From the NCBI GenBank assembly GCA_018333655.1, contig JAGXTJ010000002.1:1-57461 (forward strand): DNA of 57,461 nt. Direction: 5' to 3'. Source of the stretch: Bacillota bacterium (GTDB lineage: Bacteria; Bacillota; UBA994). Below, one piece after another: positions 9,469 through 19,117 of the stretch. The notes under the pieces were generated by a model, which searched no databases, was not told the DNA's origin, and saw only the letters and a program-made list of their open reading frames with translations. A program made the position numbers and the translations under genes. Every line of letters starts with the position of its first letter. Position 1 is the first letter of the stretch.

Positions 9469-10734
9469 TCACCGCTTAATCTCGACGATGACGTCGCCGA
9501 CAGCCTTCTCTAGTTGCGAAGCATCTAGCTCAAGGACAATCATCTCGCCTGGCTTGGCCACGGGGAACCTCTTTTCGAGCAAAGTCATGCCCCCGCTACT
9601 GACACTGAGCGTTATTTTGCGCTGTGGCTCGGCGACCCGTAGATACAACTTTGCCGTTCCTGGATCCTTAACGTCGATTTTGATTTTTTGCGGCACCACG
9701 GTGCGAACCCCATGACCTGGGGTGACACTAAATTCTTGTGCGCCAACATTAGTCTGGCCCTGAGCGAGGCGAGCGGCAAAGCGCCCGGCTATATCACCTT
9801 CTTCGGAGACAAAGTCCACTAAGTCATGCACATGCACCACATTGCCTGCCGCGAAAAAGCCGGGCAAACTTGTTTCGCGCTCTTGATTGACCACGGGGCC
9901 GCCAGTGAGGGCGTCCATGTTGAGCCCAATCTCACGCGACAGCTCGTTCTCAGGAATGAGGCCGACCGACAGCAGCAGACAATCGCAAGCCAAGTACTTC
10001 TCAGTCCCCGGTAGCGGGCGCAAATTCTCATCTACGGCAGCATAAGTAAGGCCCGTGATGCGTTCGCGGCCATGAATGGCCGTTACCGTGTGCGAAAGAT
10101 GGAGGGGAATGTTAAAGTCTTCGAGGCACTGCACGACATTACGCGTCAAACCACTGCTGTGGGGCATAATCTCAAACACCGCCAGAACTTTGGCCCCTTC
10201 AAGCGTCATGCGGCGGGCCATAATAAGGCCAATGTCGCCCGAACCTAGAATGACCACTTTCTTACCGGGGATGTAGCCCTCCATGTTCACCATGCGTTGA
10301 GCCGCGCCAGCCGTAAGTACTCCTGCCGGACGCGTGCCGGGAATGCGAATCGCCCCGCGCGTTCTTTCGCGGCATCCCATGGCTAGGACAATAGCTGGGC
10401 AAGTAATTTTTTGCAGGCCCTCTACGGAATTGATAGCTAGTACAGTTTTGTCTGGCATTAAGTCGACTACCATGGTATCGAGCAAAACATCGATACTTGG
10501 GGTTGCCTTAACCATCTTGATATATCTCTCGGCATAGCCAGGCCCAGTCAGCTCTGTATCGAAGCGATGCAGCCCAAAGCCATTGTGAATACATTGTTGC
10601 AAAATGCCACCTAGCTCGCGGTCGCGCTCGATAACTAAGACCCGCGCCGCCCCCTGCTCACTCGCACTTAGGGCTGCCGCCAAGCCTGCTGGGCCTCCAC
10701 CGATAACGACGACGTCGTAATGCTTTTCATTCAT
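9469..10734 (-). CDS. FAD-dependent pyridine-nucleotide oxidoreductase of the glycerol-3-phosphate module
   Basis: A 421-residue flavoprotein. The N-terminal FAD dinucleotide fold shows VVVIGGGPAGLAAALSA, a second Rossmann motif for NAD(P) is VVILGSGDIGLIMARRM, and the C-terminal FAD motif is GFFAAGNVVHVHDLVDFV. It has the same role in the cluster as the GlpB-like partner of anaerobic glycerol-3-phosphate dehydrogenase: taking electrons from the GlpA-like enzyme, probably to NAD or another carrier. It overlaps the GlpA-like gene by 8 bases. It is not a sequence relative of E. coli GlpB as far as can be seen, so no symbol is given. Confidence 0.85.
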   Translation of the reverse strand: MNEKHYDVVVIGGGPAGLAAALSASEQGAARVLVIERDRELGGILQQCIHNGFGLHRFDTELTGPGYAERYIKMVKATPSIDVLLDTMVVDLMPDKTVLAINSVEGLQKITCPAIVLAMGCRERTRGAIRIPGTRPAGVLTAGAAQRMVNMEGYIPGKKVVILGSGDIGLIMARRMTLEGAKVLAVFEIMPHSSGLTRNVVQCLEDFNIPLHLSHTVTAIHGRERITGLTYAAVDENLRPLPGTEKYLACDCLLLSVGLIPENELSREIGLNMDALTGGPVVNQERETSLPGFFAAGNVVHVHDLVDFVSEEGDIAGRFAARLAQGQTNVGAQEFSVTPGHGVRTVVPQKIKIDVKDPGTAKLYLRVAEPQRKITLSVSSGGMTLLEKRFPVAKPGEMIVLELDASQLEKAVGDVIVEIKR

Positions 10735-12202
10735 GGTCTTTCACCTCGTGCGTGCCGCGAATTTTGTCAAAAAAGAGGAATGACCCTGCCGTGTCCTTGC
10801 GCACTGCTGGGATAGGGATCTTTAGTTCGCGAGACAAAATACTAGTGACGCGCGGGCCACAGAAACCACCCTGGCAACGGCCCATGCCGGCACGCGTTCT
10901 GCGCTTTACTCCATCAAGGGTTCTCGCCCCACAGGGGCGATGGATGGCGTCTAGGATGTCTCCTTCGGTAACCATCTCGCAGCGGCAAATAACCCGACCA
11001 TAGAGAGGGTTTTCGGCGATGAGTTTCTGTTTTTCTGGCGCTTCCTGATCTCTGAAGAGGGCCCGAGCTGGATTTTCGGGACAAAAGTCTATCTTCGCAT
11101 GCAGACTAAGCCCCTCGCTGCGCAAAATGTCCACAACCATCTCGGCAATGGCCGGTGCGGCAGTCAAGCCAGGGGACTGTATGCCCGCGGCGTGAATGAG
11201 CCCCCGGACTCCTGTCGCGGGGCGAATAACAAAGTCATCGCCATCGGCTACGGCGCGTAGCCCGGCAAACTGAGTTATGGCGGCATTAAGGGGCACACCA
11301 GGCACCAGTGACTTGGCGCCAGCGACAATAGCCGCTAGGCCTTCGGCTGTCGTACTTAAATCTTCTTTATCGTCAATAGCCAGTGCATTCGGCCCGACAA
11401 AAGTGTTGTGATGCACTGTAGGGGCAATGACTATACCCTTGGACACTTTGCTCGGCGTGGGGAAGATAACCGACCGCACAAAATTACCTACGCTTTTATC
11501 GAGCAACATGTACTCACCTTTACGAGGGTGAATGGCGAAACTATGGTCGTTGGCACTACGACTAATGTCATCGGCGTGTACGCCAGCCGCATTAATGATG
11601 TACCGCGCTTCTATAAAGCCCTGCGAAGTATGCACGCCCACCACCTCATCATCACTGACCTCTACCTGCTCCACCTTGCACTCGGTGAGCACTTCCACCC
11701 CGTTTCGCACGGCGTTTTCGGCGAAAGCAAGTGTCACACCGAAGGGGTCCATGATACCGCCTGTGGGCGCAAACAAGGCCCCGAGCGTGGCCGGTGTAAG
11801 ATGTGGCTCACGCTCTAACACGGCCTCTCTACTTAAGAGGACTAGCCCGGGCACTCCATTTTGTCGCCCACGCTCATGTAGTTGCTCGAGGACGAGCAGC
11901 CCCTCCTCATCGGTCGCCACGACTAGAGACCCGATAAGTTTGATATCTAACCCCAGTTCTTCTTGCCACGCCCTGTACAATTCATTACCACGCACATTAA
12001 GCTTGGCCTTTAGCGTCCCTACCGCGGCATCAAAGCCCGCGTGCAAGATAGCGCTATTGGCCTTGGTCGTGCCCATCGATAAATCTGGGTGCTGTTCCAC
12101 CAGAGTTATGTCGAGCTTAAAACGAGCTAACTCGCGGGCGACAGCGGTACCTACGATGCCACCGCCAATTATGACGACATCAGCTTTCTTCCTCATCGGC
12201 AT
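10727..12202 (-). CDS. GlpA-like FAD-dependent glycerol-3-phosphate dehydrogenase with C-terminal BFD-type [2Fe-2S] domain
   Basis: Oxidises glycerol-3-phosphate to dihydroxyacetone phosphate in this context. The N-terminal FAD motif is DVVIIGGGIVGTAVARELA, followed by a DAO-type catalytic body. The C-terminal 90 residues carry the BFD-like iron-sulfur motif (CRCEMVTEGD ... GRCQGGFCG). Start chosen: ATG at 12202 (491 residues), with GGGGAG 8 bases upstream; a GTG 15 bases earlier overlaps that site. It is preceded by a terminator-like leader at 12230-12284 and lies downstream of glpK. This BFD-containing form is typical of anaerobes. Strict substrate proof is lacking, but glpF-glpK linkage makes glycerol-3-phosphate very likely. 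Confidence 0.88.
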   Translation of the reverse strand: MPMRKKADVVIIGGGIVGTAVARELARFKLDITLVEQHPDLSMGTTKANSAILHAGFDAAVGTLKAKLNVRGNELYRAWQEELGLDIKLIGSLVVATDEEGLLVLEQLHERGRQNGVPGLVLLSREAVLEREPHLTPATLGALFAPTGGIMDPFGVTLAFAENAVRNGVEVLTECKVEQVEVSDDEVVGVHTSQGFIEARYIINAAGVHADDISRSANDHSFAIHPRKGEYMLLDKSVGNFVRSVIFPTPSKVSKGIVIAPTVHHNTFVGPNALAIDDKEDLSTTAEGLAAIVAGAKSLVPGVPLNAAITQFAGLRAVADGDDFVIRPATGVRGLIHAAGIQSPGLTAAPAIAEMVVDILRSEGLSLHAKIDFCPENPARALFRDQEAPEKQKLIAENPLYGRVICRCEMVTEGDILDAIHRPCGARTLDGVKRRTRAGMGRCQGGFCGPRVTSILSRELKIPIPAVRKDTAGSFLFFDKIRGTHEVKDHE

Positions 12203-12229
12203 GTTTTCACTCCCCACTTTCTTGGTGCC

Positions 12230-12284
12230 AAAAAAAGATAAAGGGACCCCATTGCATGGCAGGTACTGCCAGCAATGAGGACCC
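12230..12284 (-). terminator. Leader terminator between glpK and the GlpA-like gene, candidate GlpP antitermination site
   Basis: On the minus strand a long hairpin (12243-12284, two mismatches and a bulge, TAC loop) is followed by TTTATCTTTTTTT (12230-12242), a good intrinsic terminator. It stands between two genes of one pathway, and the downstream start codon is only 28 bases beyond. Upstream, GGTCCT (12299-12304, plus strand; part of the palindrome CTAGGTCCTAG at 12296-12306) can pair with AGGACC (12278-12283), which is the 5' arm of the terminator. The two folds exclude each other. GlpP, encoded at 4096-4665, controls glpD in Bacillus through a leader terminator of this kind. Confidence 0.7.
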
Positions 12285-12336
12285 TCTCTTTTACTCTAGG
12301 TCCTAGTTTATTTTATTTCTCTCAGGCTAATCTGGT

Positions 12337-13878
<1,542 letters not shown>

Positions 13879-13887
13879 CTAAGACAA

Positions 13888-14613
13888 CTAAATGACGCCA
13901 ATCGCTCGGCCGATAACGAAGGCTAGGCCACCTGCGATCATTGGCCCGACCACGGGAATCCAAGAATAGGCCCAGTCTGAATCACCCTTGCCAGCGATAG
14001 GCAGGAGGAAGTGGGCAATGCGAGGCCCAAGGTCGCGGGCGGGGTTTAGGGCATAGCCAGTTGGTCCGCCTAGGCTTAAGCCAAGGGCCCAAACGAGCAT
14101 ACCCACTAAGTAGGGACCGAAGCCTGGAGTTGTCATGGCCACGGGCTCGGAGAAGATGTTGAAAATAGCCACAATGAGCGCGGTAGTCGCGATTATTTCG
14201 CAAAGCAAGTTTGAAAAAGTATCGCGAATGGCCGGTCCTGTGGCGAAGACACCTAACTTCGCGCCCTTATCGGGAGTAATGGCCCAGTGTGGTAGGTAGG
14301 CAAGCCATACCAAGGTCGCACCAGCCATAGCACCGAGCACTTGCACGAGCATAGTGGTTAGCGCATGCGAGAAAGAGTACACACCCATGAAGGTCTTAGC
14401 TAGAGTTACCGCGGGGTTGATGTCAGCCTGAGGAGCACCAGTGGCCTGTGCCGCAAATACACCCAGCATAACGGCCATAGCCCATCCTGTAACGATTACG
14501 ATCCAGCCGGAATTCTCGCCTTTGGATTTCTTTAGCAAGACATTGGCAACCACACCGCAGCCAAACAAGATCAAGACTAGAGTACCGAAGAATTCGCCGA
14601 AGAGATTTGTCAT
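13888..14613 (-). CDS. glpF: Glycerol facilitator GlpF (aquaglyceroporin)
   Basis: Membrane channel of 241 residues with six transmembrane helices and two half-helices. Both pore motifs are visible: INPAVTLAK (first NPA) and LNPARDLGPR (second NPA). The Asp after the second NPA favours glycerol over water. A GAGGAGG ribosome site precedes the ATG. First gene of the glycerol block, with glpK next. Confidence 0.95.
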   Translation of the reverse strand: MTNLFGEFFGTLVLILFGCGVVANVLLKKSKGENSGWIVIVTGWAMAVMLGVFAAQATGAPQADINPAVTLAKTFMGVYSFSHALTTMLVQVLGAMAGATLVWLAYLPHWAITPDKGAKLGVFATGPAIRDTFSNLLCEIIATTALIVAIFNIFSEPVAMTTPGFGPYLVGMLVWALGLSLGGPTGYALNPARDLGPRIAHFLLPIAGKGDSDWAYSWIPVVGPMIAGGLAFVIGRAIGVI

Positions 14614-14837
14614 TAGTAAGTAGCCCTCCTCTTAAAATTTCTCCCTTCCTGCACTGCTTCCCACTTCGACCCCACGTATCCTTTACTCTATCCTATCACT
14701 CCTTCCGCAGTTACTGACCCAGCTGTGCATGTCTTCTTGTAAGATTTACTCGCCTCGCCGCGAGATTATGCCTCGAAATACGCTTAGGGTTTAGGCCAAT
14801 GCCTAGGTATCGCGCTGCTAATTGCCTGGTGCCCCCG

Positions 14838-14877
14838 TTTAACACGAAGGCAAGATTTAACATGGCCTTAGTTAAAC
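14838..14877 (+). promoter_or_regulatory. PhoP-box-like repeats upstream of the pst operon
   Basis: TTAACA occurs at 14839-14844 and 14857-14862, with the variant TTAAAC at 14872-14877, all in the same orientation and just upstream of the predicted pst promoter. The B. subtilis PhoP box uses TT(A/C/T)ACA direct repeats, normally about 11 bases apart. Here the intervals are 18 and 15, so the assignment is tentative. A PhoR/PhoP-like pair is encoded at 1-1995. Confidence 0.4.
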
Positions 14878-14884
14878 CATAAAG

Positions 14885-14913
14885 TTGCCTTGTTCTACAA
14901 CTGCTAGCATAAG
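14885..14913 (+). promoter_or_regulatory. Candidate promoter of pstS
   Basis: TTGCCT (14885-14890) and CATAAG (14908-14913) are separated by 17 bases, 4/6 matches each to the sigma-A hexamers. A weak promoter is expected where an activator binds just upstream. Transcription would start about 23 bases before the GTG start codon of pstS. Confidence 0.35.
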
Positions 14914-14942
14914 AGCGGATGACATTCTAAGGAGGAAAGTTT

Positions 14943-16409
14943 GTGAAAAAGAGCATCCCCATTCTAAGGTCAGTAGCCTTGGTGTTATGTCTTGGCATTT
15001 TGGCCTCCACACTTCAGGGCGTAGCCCTAGCCCAAACCGCGCCCATCACCATTCAGCTTGACGGTCGCCAACTGGTCACCGACGTCGCACCGATCATTGT
15101 CAATGGACGCACCTTAGTGCCCATGCGCGCTATCTTCGAGTCTCTGGGCGCCTCGCTCACCTGGACCGAGGCTACCCAGACTGTGACGGCACGTAAAGCA
15201 GCCACGACAGTCACCTTAGTCATTAATCGTGCTACCGCCACTGTCAATACTCAGTCCGTTCCACTAGATCAACCTGCACAGATCCGGAGCGGGCGCACCT
15301 TGGTGCCTCTGCGCTTTGTAGCAGAAGCCCTCGGCGCAGAGGTGGACTGGGATGGCAGTCGAAACCGTGTCATCGTAACCAATACCGCGGTATCACGCCG
15401 CCGTGCGCCCGTCGCGCAAGAGCTTCGTCTCACCACCGGTGGAGCGTCCTTTCCCTTCCCCCTTTACACGCGTTTGGTCGCTGAATACCGCAATATTACT
15501 AGCCCTGCTGTCAGTATAGACTATGCCTCGGTAGGCTCGGGCGCTGGTATTCGCGGCATCTTAGCCCGTACCTTTGATTTTGCCGGCACCGATGCCCCCC
15601 TCACAGACGCCCAGCAGAGAGAAGTTCTCCCGAACGAAATTCTCCACATCCCCACTGTCATGGGTGCAGTAGCTGTCACCTACAACCTGCCCGGTATCGG
15701 CAGCGGCCTTAGACTCTCGCCCGACATCTTGGCCGACATCTTCCTCGGCCGCATTACCCAGTGGGCCCACCCTCGCATCGCCGCACTCAACCCAGGCATT
15801 GCCTTCCCCGATACACCAATGACCGTAGTACGCAGATCAGACGCTAGCGGCACAACTTTCATTTTCACGGACTACTTGGCTAGGGTAAGCGAGGCCTGGA
15901 GATCCGGAGTAGGTGTCGGTACTTCGGTAGCTTGGCCCGGAACTACCGTAGGTGCACGCGGCAACGAAGGTGTTTCGGCTAAGGTCATGCAAGTTCCCGG
16001 TGCAATCGGTTATGTCGAGCTCTCTAATGCCATTCTGAACAATCTACATGTGGCCCAATTGCGTAACCGCGCTGGCAATTTCGTCCTCCCCTCCCCTGAA
16101 GGAGCTACAGCCGCGGCCGCGGGCTTGGCTGCTAACATGCCGGCCGACATGAGGGTGTCCCTTGTGGATTCACCAGGTCCCGATGCCTACCCCATAGTGG
16201 GCTTGACATGGATATTGGTCTACCGGGACCAAGCCGATGAGGCCAAGGCGCGTGCCACAGTCGACTTCTTGCGGTGGGCCATCGCTGAGCGCAACCTCGA
16301 GCCCTTCGCCCTAGAGCTGCACTACGCCCCCTTGCCAGAAGTGATGCTGCAGAGAGTACGGCAGATGCTGCGCACAATTAACCACAATGGTGTTGTTATC
16401 TGGCCCTAG
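14943..16409 (+). CDS. pstS: Phosphate-binding protein PstS with N-terminal copper-amine-oxidase-N-type domain
   Basis: Extracellular phosphate receptor of the Pst ABC importer, 488 residues. Residues 1-31 form a signal peptide ending in VALA|Q, a type I signal peptidase site with no lipobox Cys. Residues about 35-147 are two copies of a copper-amine-oxidase-N-type (PF07833-like) unit, each with the GRTLVPMRAIFESLGA / GRTLVPLRFVAEALGA signature. Residues about 158-488 are the PstS domain, with TTGGASFPFPLY, the GSGAGIRGI loop, FAGTDAPL and RSDASGTTFIFTDYL. GTG start with AAGGAGG upstream. Gram-positive PstS is usually a lipoprotein; here the N-terminal repeat domain may hold it at the wall instead. 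First gene of pstSCAB. Confidence 0.92.
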   Translation: MKKSIPILRSVALVLCLGILASTLQGVALAQTAPITIQLDGRQLVTDVAPIIVNGRTLVPMRAIFESLGASLTWTEATQTVTARKAATTVTLVINRATATVNTQSVPLDQPAQIRSGRTLVPLRFVAEALGAEVDWDGSRNRVIVTNTAVSRRRAPVAQELRLTTGGASFPFPLYTRLVAEYRNITSPAVSIDYASVGSGAGIRGILARTFDFAGTDAPLTDAQQREVLPNEILHIPTVMGAVAVTYNLPGIGSGLRLSPDILADIFLGRITQWAHPRIAALNPGIAFPDTPMTVVRRSDASGTTFIFTDYLARVSEAWRSGVGVGTSVAWPGTTVGARGNEGVSAKVMQVPGAIGYVELSNAILNNLHVAQLRNRAGNFVLPSPEGATAAAAGLAANMPADMRVSLVDSPGPDAYPIVGLTWILVYRDQADEAKARATVDFLRWAIAERNLEPFALELHYAPLPEVMLQRVRQMLRTINHNGVVIWP

Positions 16410-16442
16410 GCGAGCCTACATCCTCTAATGACTGCATGAGAA

Positions 16443-16478
16443 TTAGGATGCCTGTGCCAATTGGCAAGGGCATCCTAA
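16443..16478 (+). repeat. Intercistronic hairpin between pstS and pstC
   Basis: Perfect 10-bp arms TTAGGATGCC (16443-16452) and GGCATCCTAA (16469-16478) enclose an inner palindrome TGCCAATTGGCA. No U-tract follows. It resembles the mRNA-stabilising or partially terminating stem often found after pstS, which lets binding protein exceed permease in amount. Confidence 0.6.
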
Positions 16479-16532
16479 ACTTCTCGCTAGACGAGTTGGT
16501 CATACTTGGGGCTTCAGTTGGGAGGAAATAGT

Positions 16533-17489
16533 ATGTTTATAAAAAGACTAGTGTCTCGCACCCATAGCGGCGAAGGGCTCTTCCCTATGGTCACCGCACT
16601 CGCGGCAGCGCTACTGCTGTCCCTCGTCGGCGGCATCTTTTGGGTGGTGCTCCGCGGCGCATGGCCAGCTATGAGTGCCTTTGGTCTGGGCTTCTTAGTG
16701 TCTACCGCCTGGGACCCCGTGCAAAATATCTATGGTGCCGCACCTGTCATGTTGGGCACCTTAGCGACTTCTATACTGGCGCTGCTTATTGCCGGGCCTC
16801 TAGGCGTCGCGACGGCCGTCTACATTAATGAGCTGGCACCAGGTTACCTGCGCAAACCTGTCTCTTTTGCGGTGGAGCTTCTCGCCGCGGTACCGAGCGT
16901 GGTATATGGACTATGGGGACTTTTTGTCCTGGCCCCGTGGATAAGGACGGGCCCTGGAGCCTTCCTCGAGCAGCACTTCGGATTCTTGCCCGTCTTTCGT
17001 GGCCCTTCGCTGGGAGTCGGGGTTTTAACAACGGGCCTCCTGCTAGCGATAATGATTCTGCCCACCATCACCGCCTTAACGCGGGAGGTGATGCGTGGAG
17101 TGCCGCTCGATCTGCGCGAGGCTCTTTTTGCGCTCGGCGCTACGCGCTGGGAGATGATAACGCGGGTCGTGCTGCCAAACAGCAAAGCTGGAATTATCGG
17201 CGCTCTGCTCCTTGGCTTGGGACGGGCCATCGGCGAGGCCATGGCTGTGACCATGGTCATAGGCAACGCTAATCGCCTGCCGGTATCCCTACTAGCGCCC
17301 GCCCAAACGGCGGCCTCGCTCATCGTCAACGAGTTTCCCGAGGCCTTCGACCTACAACTATCTTCGCTCCTCTTGCTAGGTCTCTGGCTTTTTATTACCA
17401 CCTCCCTCGTAAATTTGGCTGCGGTCTGGCTAGTGTATCGCCCGACGTCCGTCAAAAGTGCACAAGGAGGCGCCCTTCATGCCAAGTAA
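16533..17489 (+). CDS. pstC: Phosphate ABC transporter permease PstC
   Basis: Inner-membrane permease, 318 residues from the ATG at 16533, chosen because GGGAGG lies 7 bases upstream; an in-frame TTG 27 bases earlier has no site. About six hydrophobic segments are visible, with the binding-protein-dependent EAA loop VPLDLREALFALGATRWEMI and GLGRAIGEAMAVTMVIGN. Pairs with PstA to form the phosphate channel. Its end overlaps the pstA start by 11 bases. Confidence 0.95.
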   Translation: MFIKRLVSRTHSGEGLFPMVTALAAALLLSLVGGIFWVVLRGAWPAMSAFGLGFLVSTAWDPVQNIYGAAPVMLGTLATSILALLIAGPLGVATAVYINELAPGYLRKPVSFAVELLAAVPSVVYGLWGLFVLAPWIRTGPGAFLEQHFGFLPVFRGPSLGVGVLTTGLLLAIMILPTITALTREVMRGVPLDLREALFALGATRWEMITRVVLPNSKAGIIGALLLGLGRAIGEAMAVTMVIGNANRLPVSLLAPAQTAASLIVNEFPEAFDLQLSSLLLLGLWLFITTSLVNLAAVWLVYRPTSVKSAQGGALHAK

Positions 17490-18327
17490 TCACAGACGCA
17501 GAGTTGATGGACGGGCAGCAGAAGTTATCAGTAGCCTCTTTGCTCTTGCCGCCACGTTAATACTTGGACTCATTTTGTACTTCATCGCCCGACGGGGATT
17601 AGGCGCCATAAACTGGACCTTTTTGACGAGCTTGCCTACTCCCGTCGGTCAGCCAGGAGGTGGCATCGGCAATGCCTTAATCGGCAGCGCCATCATGATT
17701 GGCATTGGCACCTTGCTGGCTGTGCCGTGGGGTGTTACGGCGGCTATTTTTCTTGATCAACACCCTCACAGCAAGCTCGCCTCCGCTACACGTTTTGCCT
17801 GTCGTGTACTCACGGGGGTGCCCTCACTCATTATTGGGCTCTTCGTTTTCACCCTGTTGGTTTTACCGACGAGAACTTACTCCGCCCTAGCTGGCGGTAT
17901 TGCGCTGGGGGTAATGATGACCCCCCTCATTACGCTGTCCTCAGAGACGATACTGGCCACTGTTTCGTCTAGCTGGCGAGAAGCTTCTTATGCGCTGGGG
18001 GCAACTAAGCAACAGACTGTGCGCATGCTCATTTTGCCCACCGCCGCGGGCGGCCTGACCGTGGGCATTATGCTCGCCGTGGCCTTGGCGGCTGGCCAAA
18101 CCGCACCTGTACTACTAACCGCTCTAACCAGTCGCTTTTGGCTTGAGAACTTGACACAGCCCGCGGCCTCTCTGCCTGTACTCATCTATACCTATGGGAT
18201 TTCGCCCTTTCCGGATTGGCAGTCGCAGGCCTGGGGTGCCGCCCTGGCCTTGGTGACTATCGTGCTGGTCTTGAATATCGTATCCCAGGCTGTTGTTAGT
18301 GTCGTAAACAGAAGGAGGGGCGTGTAG
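17479..18327 (+). CDS. pstA: Phosphate ABC transporter permease PstA
   Basis: Second permease subunit, 282 residues. Start chosen: ATG at 17479, with AAGGAGG 8 bases upstream inside the end of pstC. The EAA-type loop is [18 protein letters not shown], followed by [19 protein letters not shown]. Six membrane segments are expected. pstB follows after one base. Family members in Firmicutes are 270-300 residues, so it is complete. Confidence 0.95.
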   Translation: MPSNHRRRVDGRAAEVISSLFALAATLILGLILYFIARRGLGAINWTFLTSLPTPVGQPGGGIGNALIGSAIMIGIGTLLAVPWGVTAAIFLDQHPHSKLASATRFACRVLTGVPSLIIGLFVFTLLVLPTRTYSALAGGIALGVMMTPLITLSSETILATVSSSWREASYALGATKQQTVRMLILPTAAGGLTVGIMLAVALAAGQTAPVLLTALTSRFWLENLTQPAASLPVLIYTYGISPFPDWQSQAWGAALALVTIVLVLNIVSQAVVSVVNRRRGV

Positions 18328-18328
18328 C

Positions 18329-19087
18329 ATGGCACAAGCTGTCAGTATAGCAGATTTGTCCGTCAGCTTTGGCCGACAACAGGTACTTCGTCGCGTGTCC
18401 TTGACGGCACGTGCCGCAGAAGTTACCGCTCTCATCGGCCCGTCTGGCTGCGGCAAGACAACTCTTTTGCGTAGCATCAATCGCTTACATGATCTTTACT
18501 CGGGAGCGAGCGTCTCGGGTCAAATTTTACTCGGCACAGAGAATGTTTACGCTAAGCAGACTGACCCGGTGGAGCTACGCCGCCGCATCGGCATGATATT
18601 TCAGAAGCCGAATCCCTTTCCTCATTTGTCCATTTTTGAAAACGTGGCTGTGGGCATACGCCTGCACGGCCTGGCCTCCCCGGCGTCTCTCGCTCTACAG
18701 GTGCAGGCCTGCCTACAGAAGGCCTCTCTGTGGAATGAAGTCAAGGATAGATTGCACATGCTCGGTACCTCGCTTTCGGGTGGCCAGCAACAACGCCTAT
18801 GTATTGCGCGCGCCTTAGCGGTGAATCCGGAGGTGTTCCTAATGGACGAGCCATGTGCTTCGCTCGACCCGATCAGCACTATGCATGTGGAAGAATTGAT
18901 TGCGGAGCTAGGCCGCGAGTACACTATTATCATTGTCACCCACAACATGCAGCAGGCCGCCCGGGTGTCCCAGCAGGCGGCCTTTGTCTTAAATGGCGAA
19001 CTTATTGAATTCGGGGCGACAAAAGAGCTCTTTGTTCACCCACAGGACCCGCGCAGCGAAGCCTACATCACGGGGCGGATGGGTTAG
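18329..19087 (+). CDS. pstB: Phosphate ABC transporter ATP-binding protein PstB
   Basis: Cytosolic ATPase driving the Pst importer, 252 residues. Walker [18 protein letters not shown]-loop [16 protein letters not shown], signature [15 protein letters not shown], Walker [14 protein letters not shown] and the switch His in IVTHNMQQA are all present. Last gene of the pst operon. phoU, which often follows, is absent; the next gene (spoIIQ) is convergent 30 bases away and no clear terminator separates them. Confidence 0.97.
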   Translation: MAQAVSIADLSVSFGRQQVLRRVSLTARAAEVTALIGPSGCGKTTLLRSINRLHDLYSGASVSGQILLGTENVYAKQTDPVELRRRIGMIFQKPNPFPHLSIFENVAVGIRLHGLASPASLALQVQACLQKASLWNEVKDRLHMLGTSLSGGQQQRLCIARALAVNPEVFLMDEPCASLDPISTMHVEELIAELGREYTIIIVTHNMQQAARVSQQAAFVLNGELIEFGATKELFVHPQDPRSEAYITGRMG

Positions 19088-19117
19088 GGTGTCGCACGCT
19101 CCGTCTCAAACCACTGG

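Larger units (their letters stand above)
14614..14942. other. Divergent intergenic region between glpF and the pst operon
   Basis: A 329-base region serving glpF (minus) and pstS (plus). The right half carries three TTAACA-like hexamers and a promoter for pst, listed separately. On the glpF side no intrinsic terminator like the one before the GlpA-like gene is visible. There is a TAGGC/GCCTA stem (about 14792-14805) with no U-tract, and a CATAAT on the minus strand near 14764 without a convincing -35. I see no coding sequence or RNA gene in it. Confidence 0.6.

Noticed and set aside
11532-12278. Long plus-strand reading frame opposite the GlpA-like gene
   Set aside because: Antisense to a conserved FAD enzyme and running through the terminator hairpin; composition is Ser/Thr/Pro-rich, as expected for a shadow frame.
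14614-14837. GlpP-type terminator before glpF
   Set aside because: The only stem, TAGGC/GCCTA, is short and has no U-tract, so I do not claim antitermination control of glpFK.
16844-17455. Minus-strand frame of 203 codons inside pstC
   Set aside because: Fully opposite a conserved permease with no upstream ribosome site and biased Arg/Ser/Thr composition.
19088-19117. Terminator between the convergent pstB and spoIIQ genes
   Set aside because: The 30-base gap has no adequate stem or T-tract.
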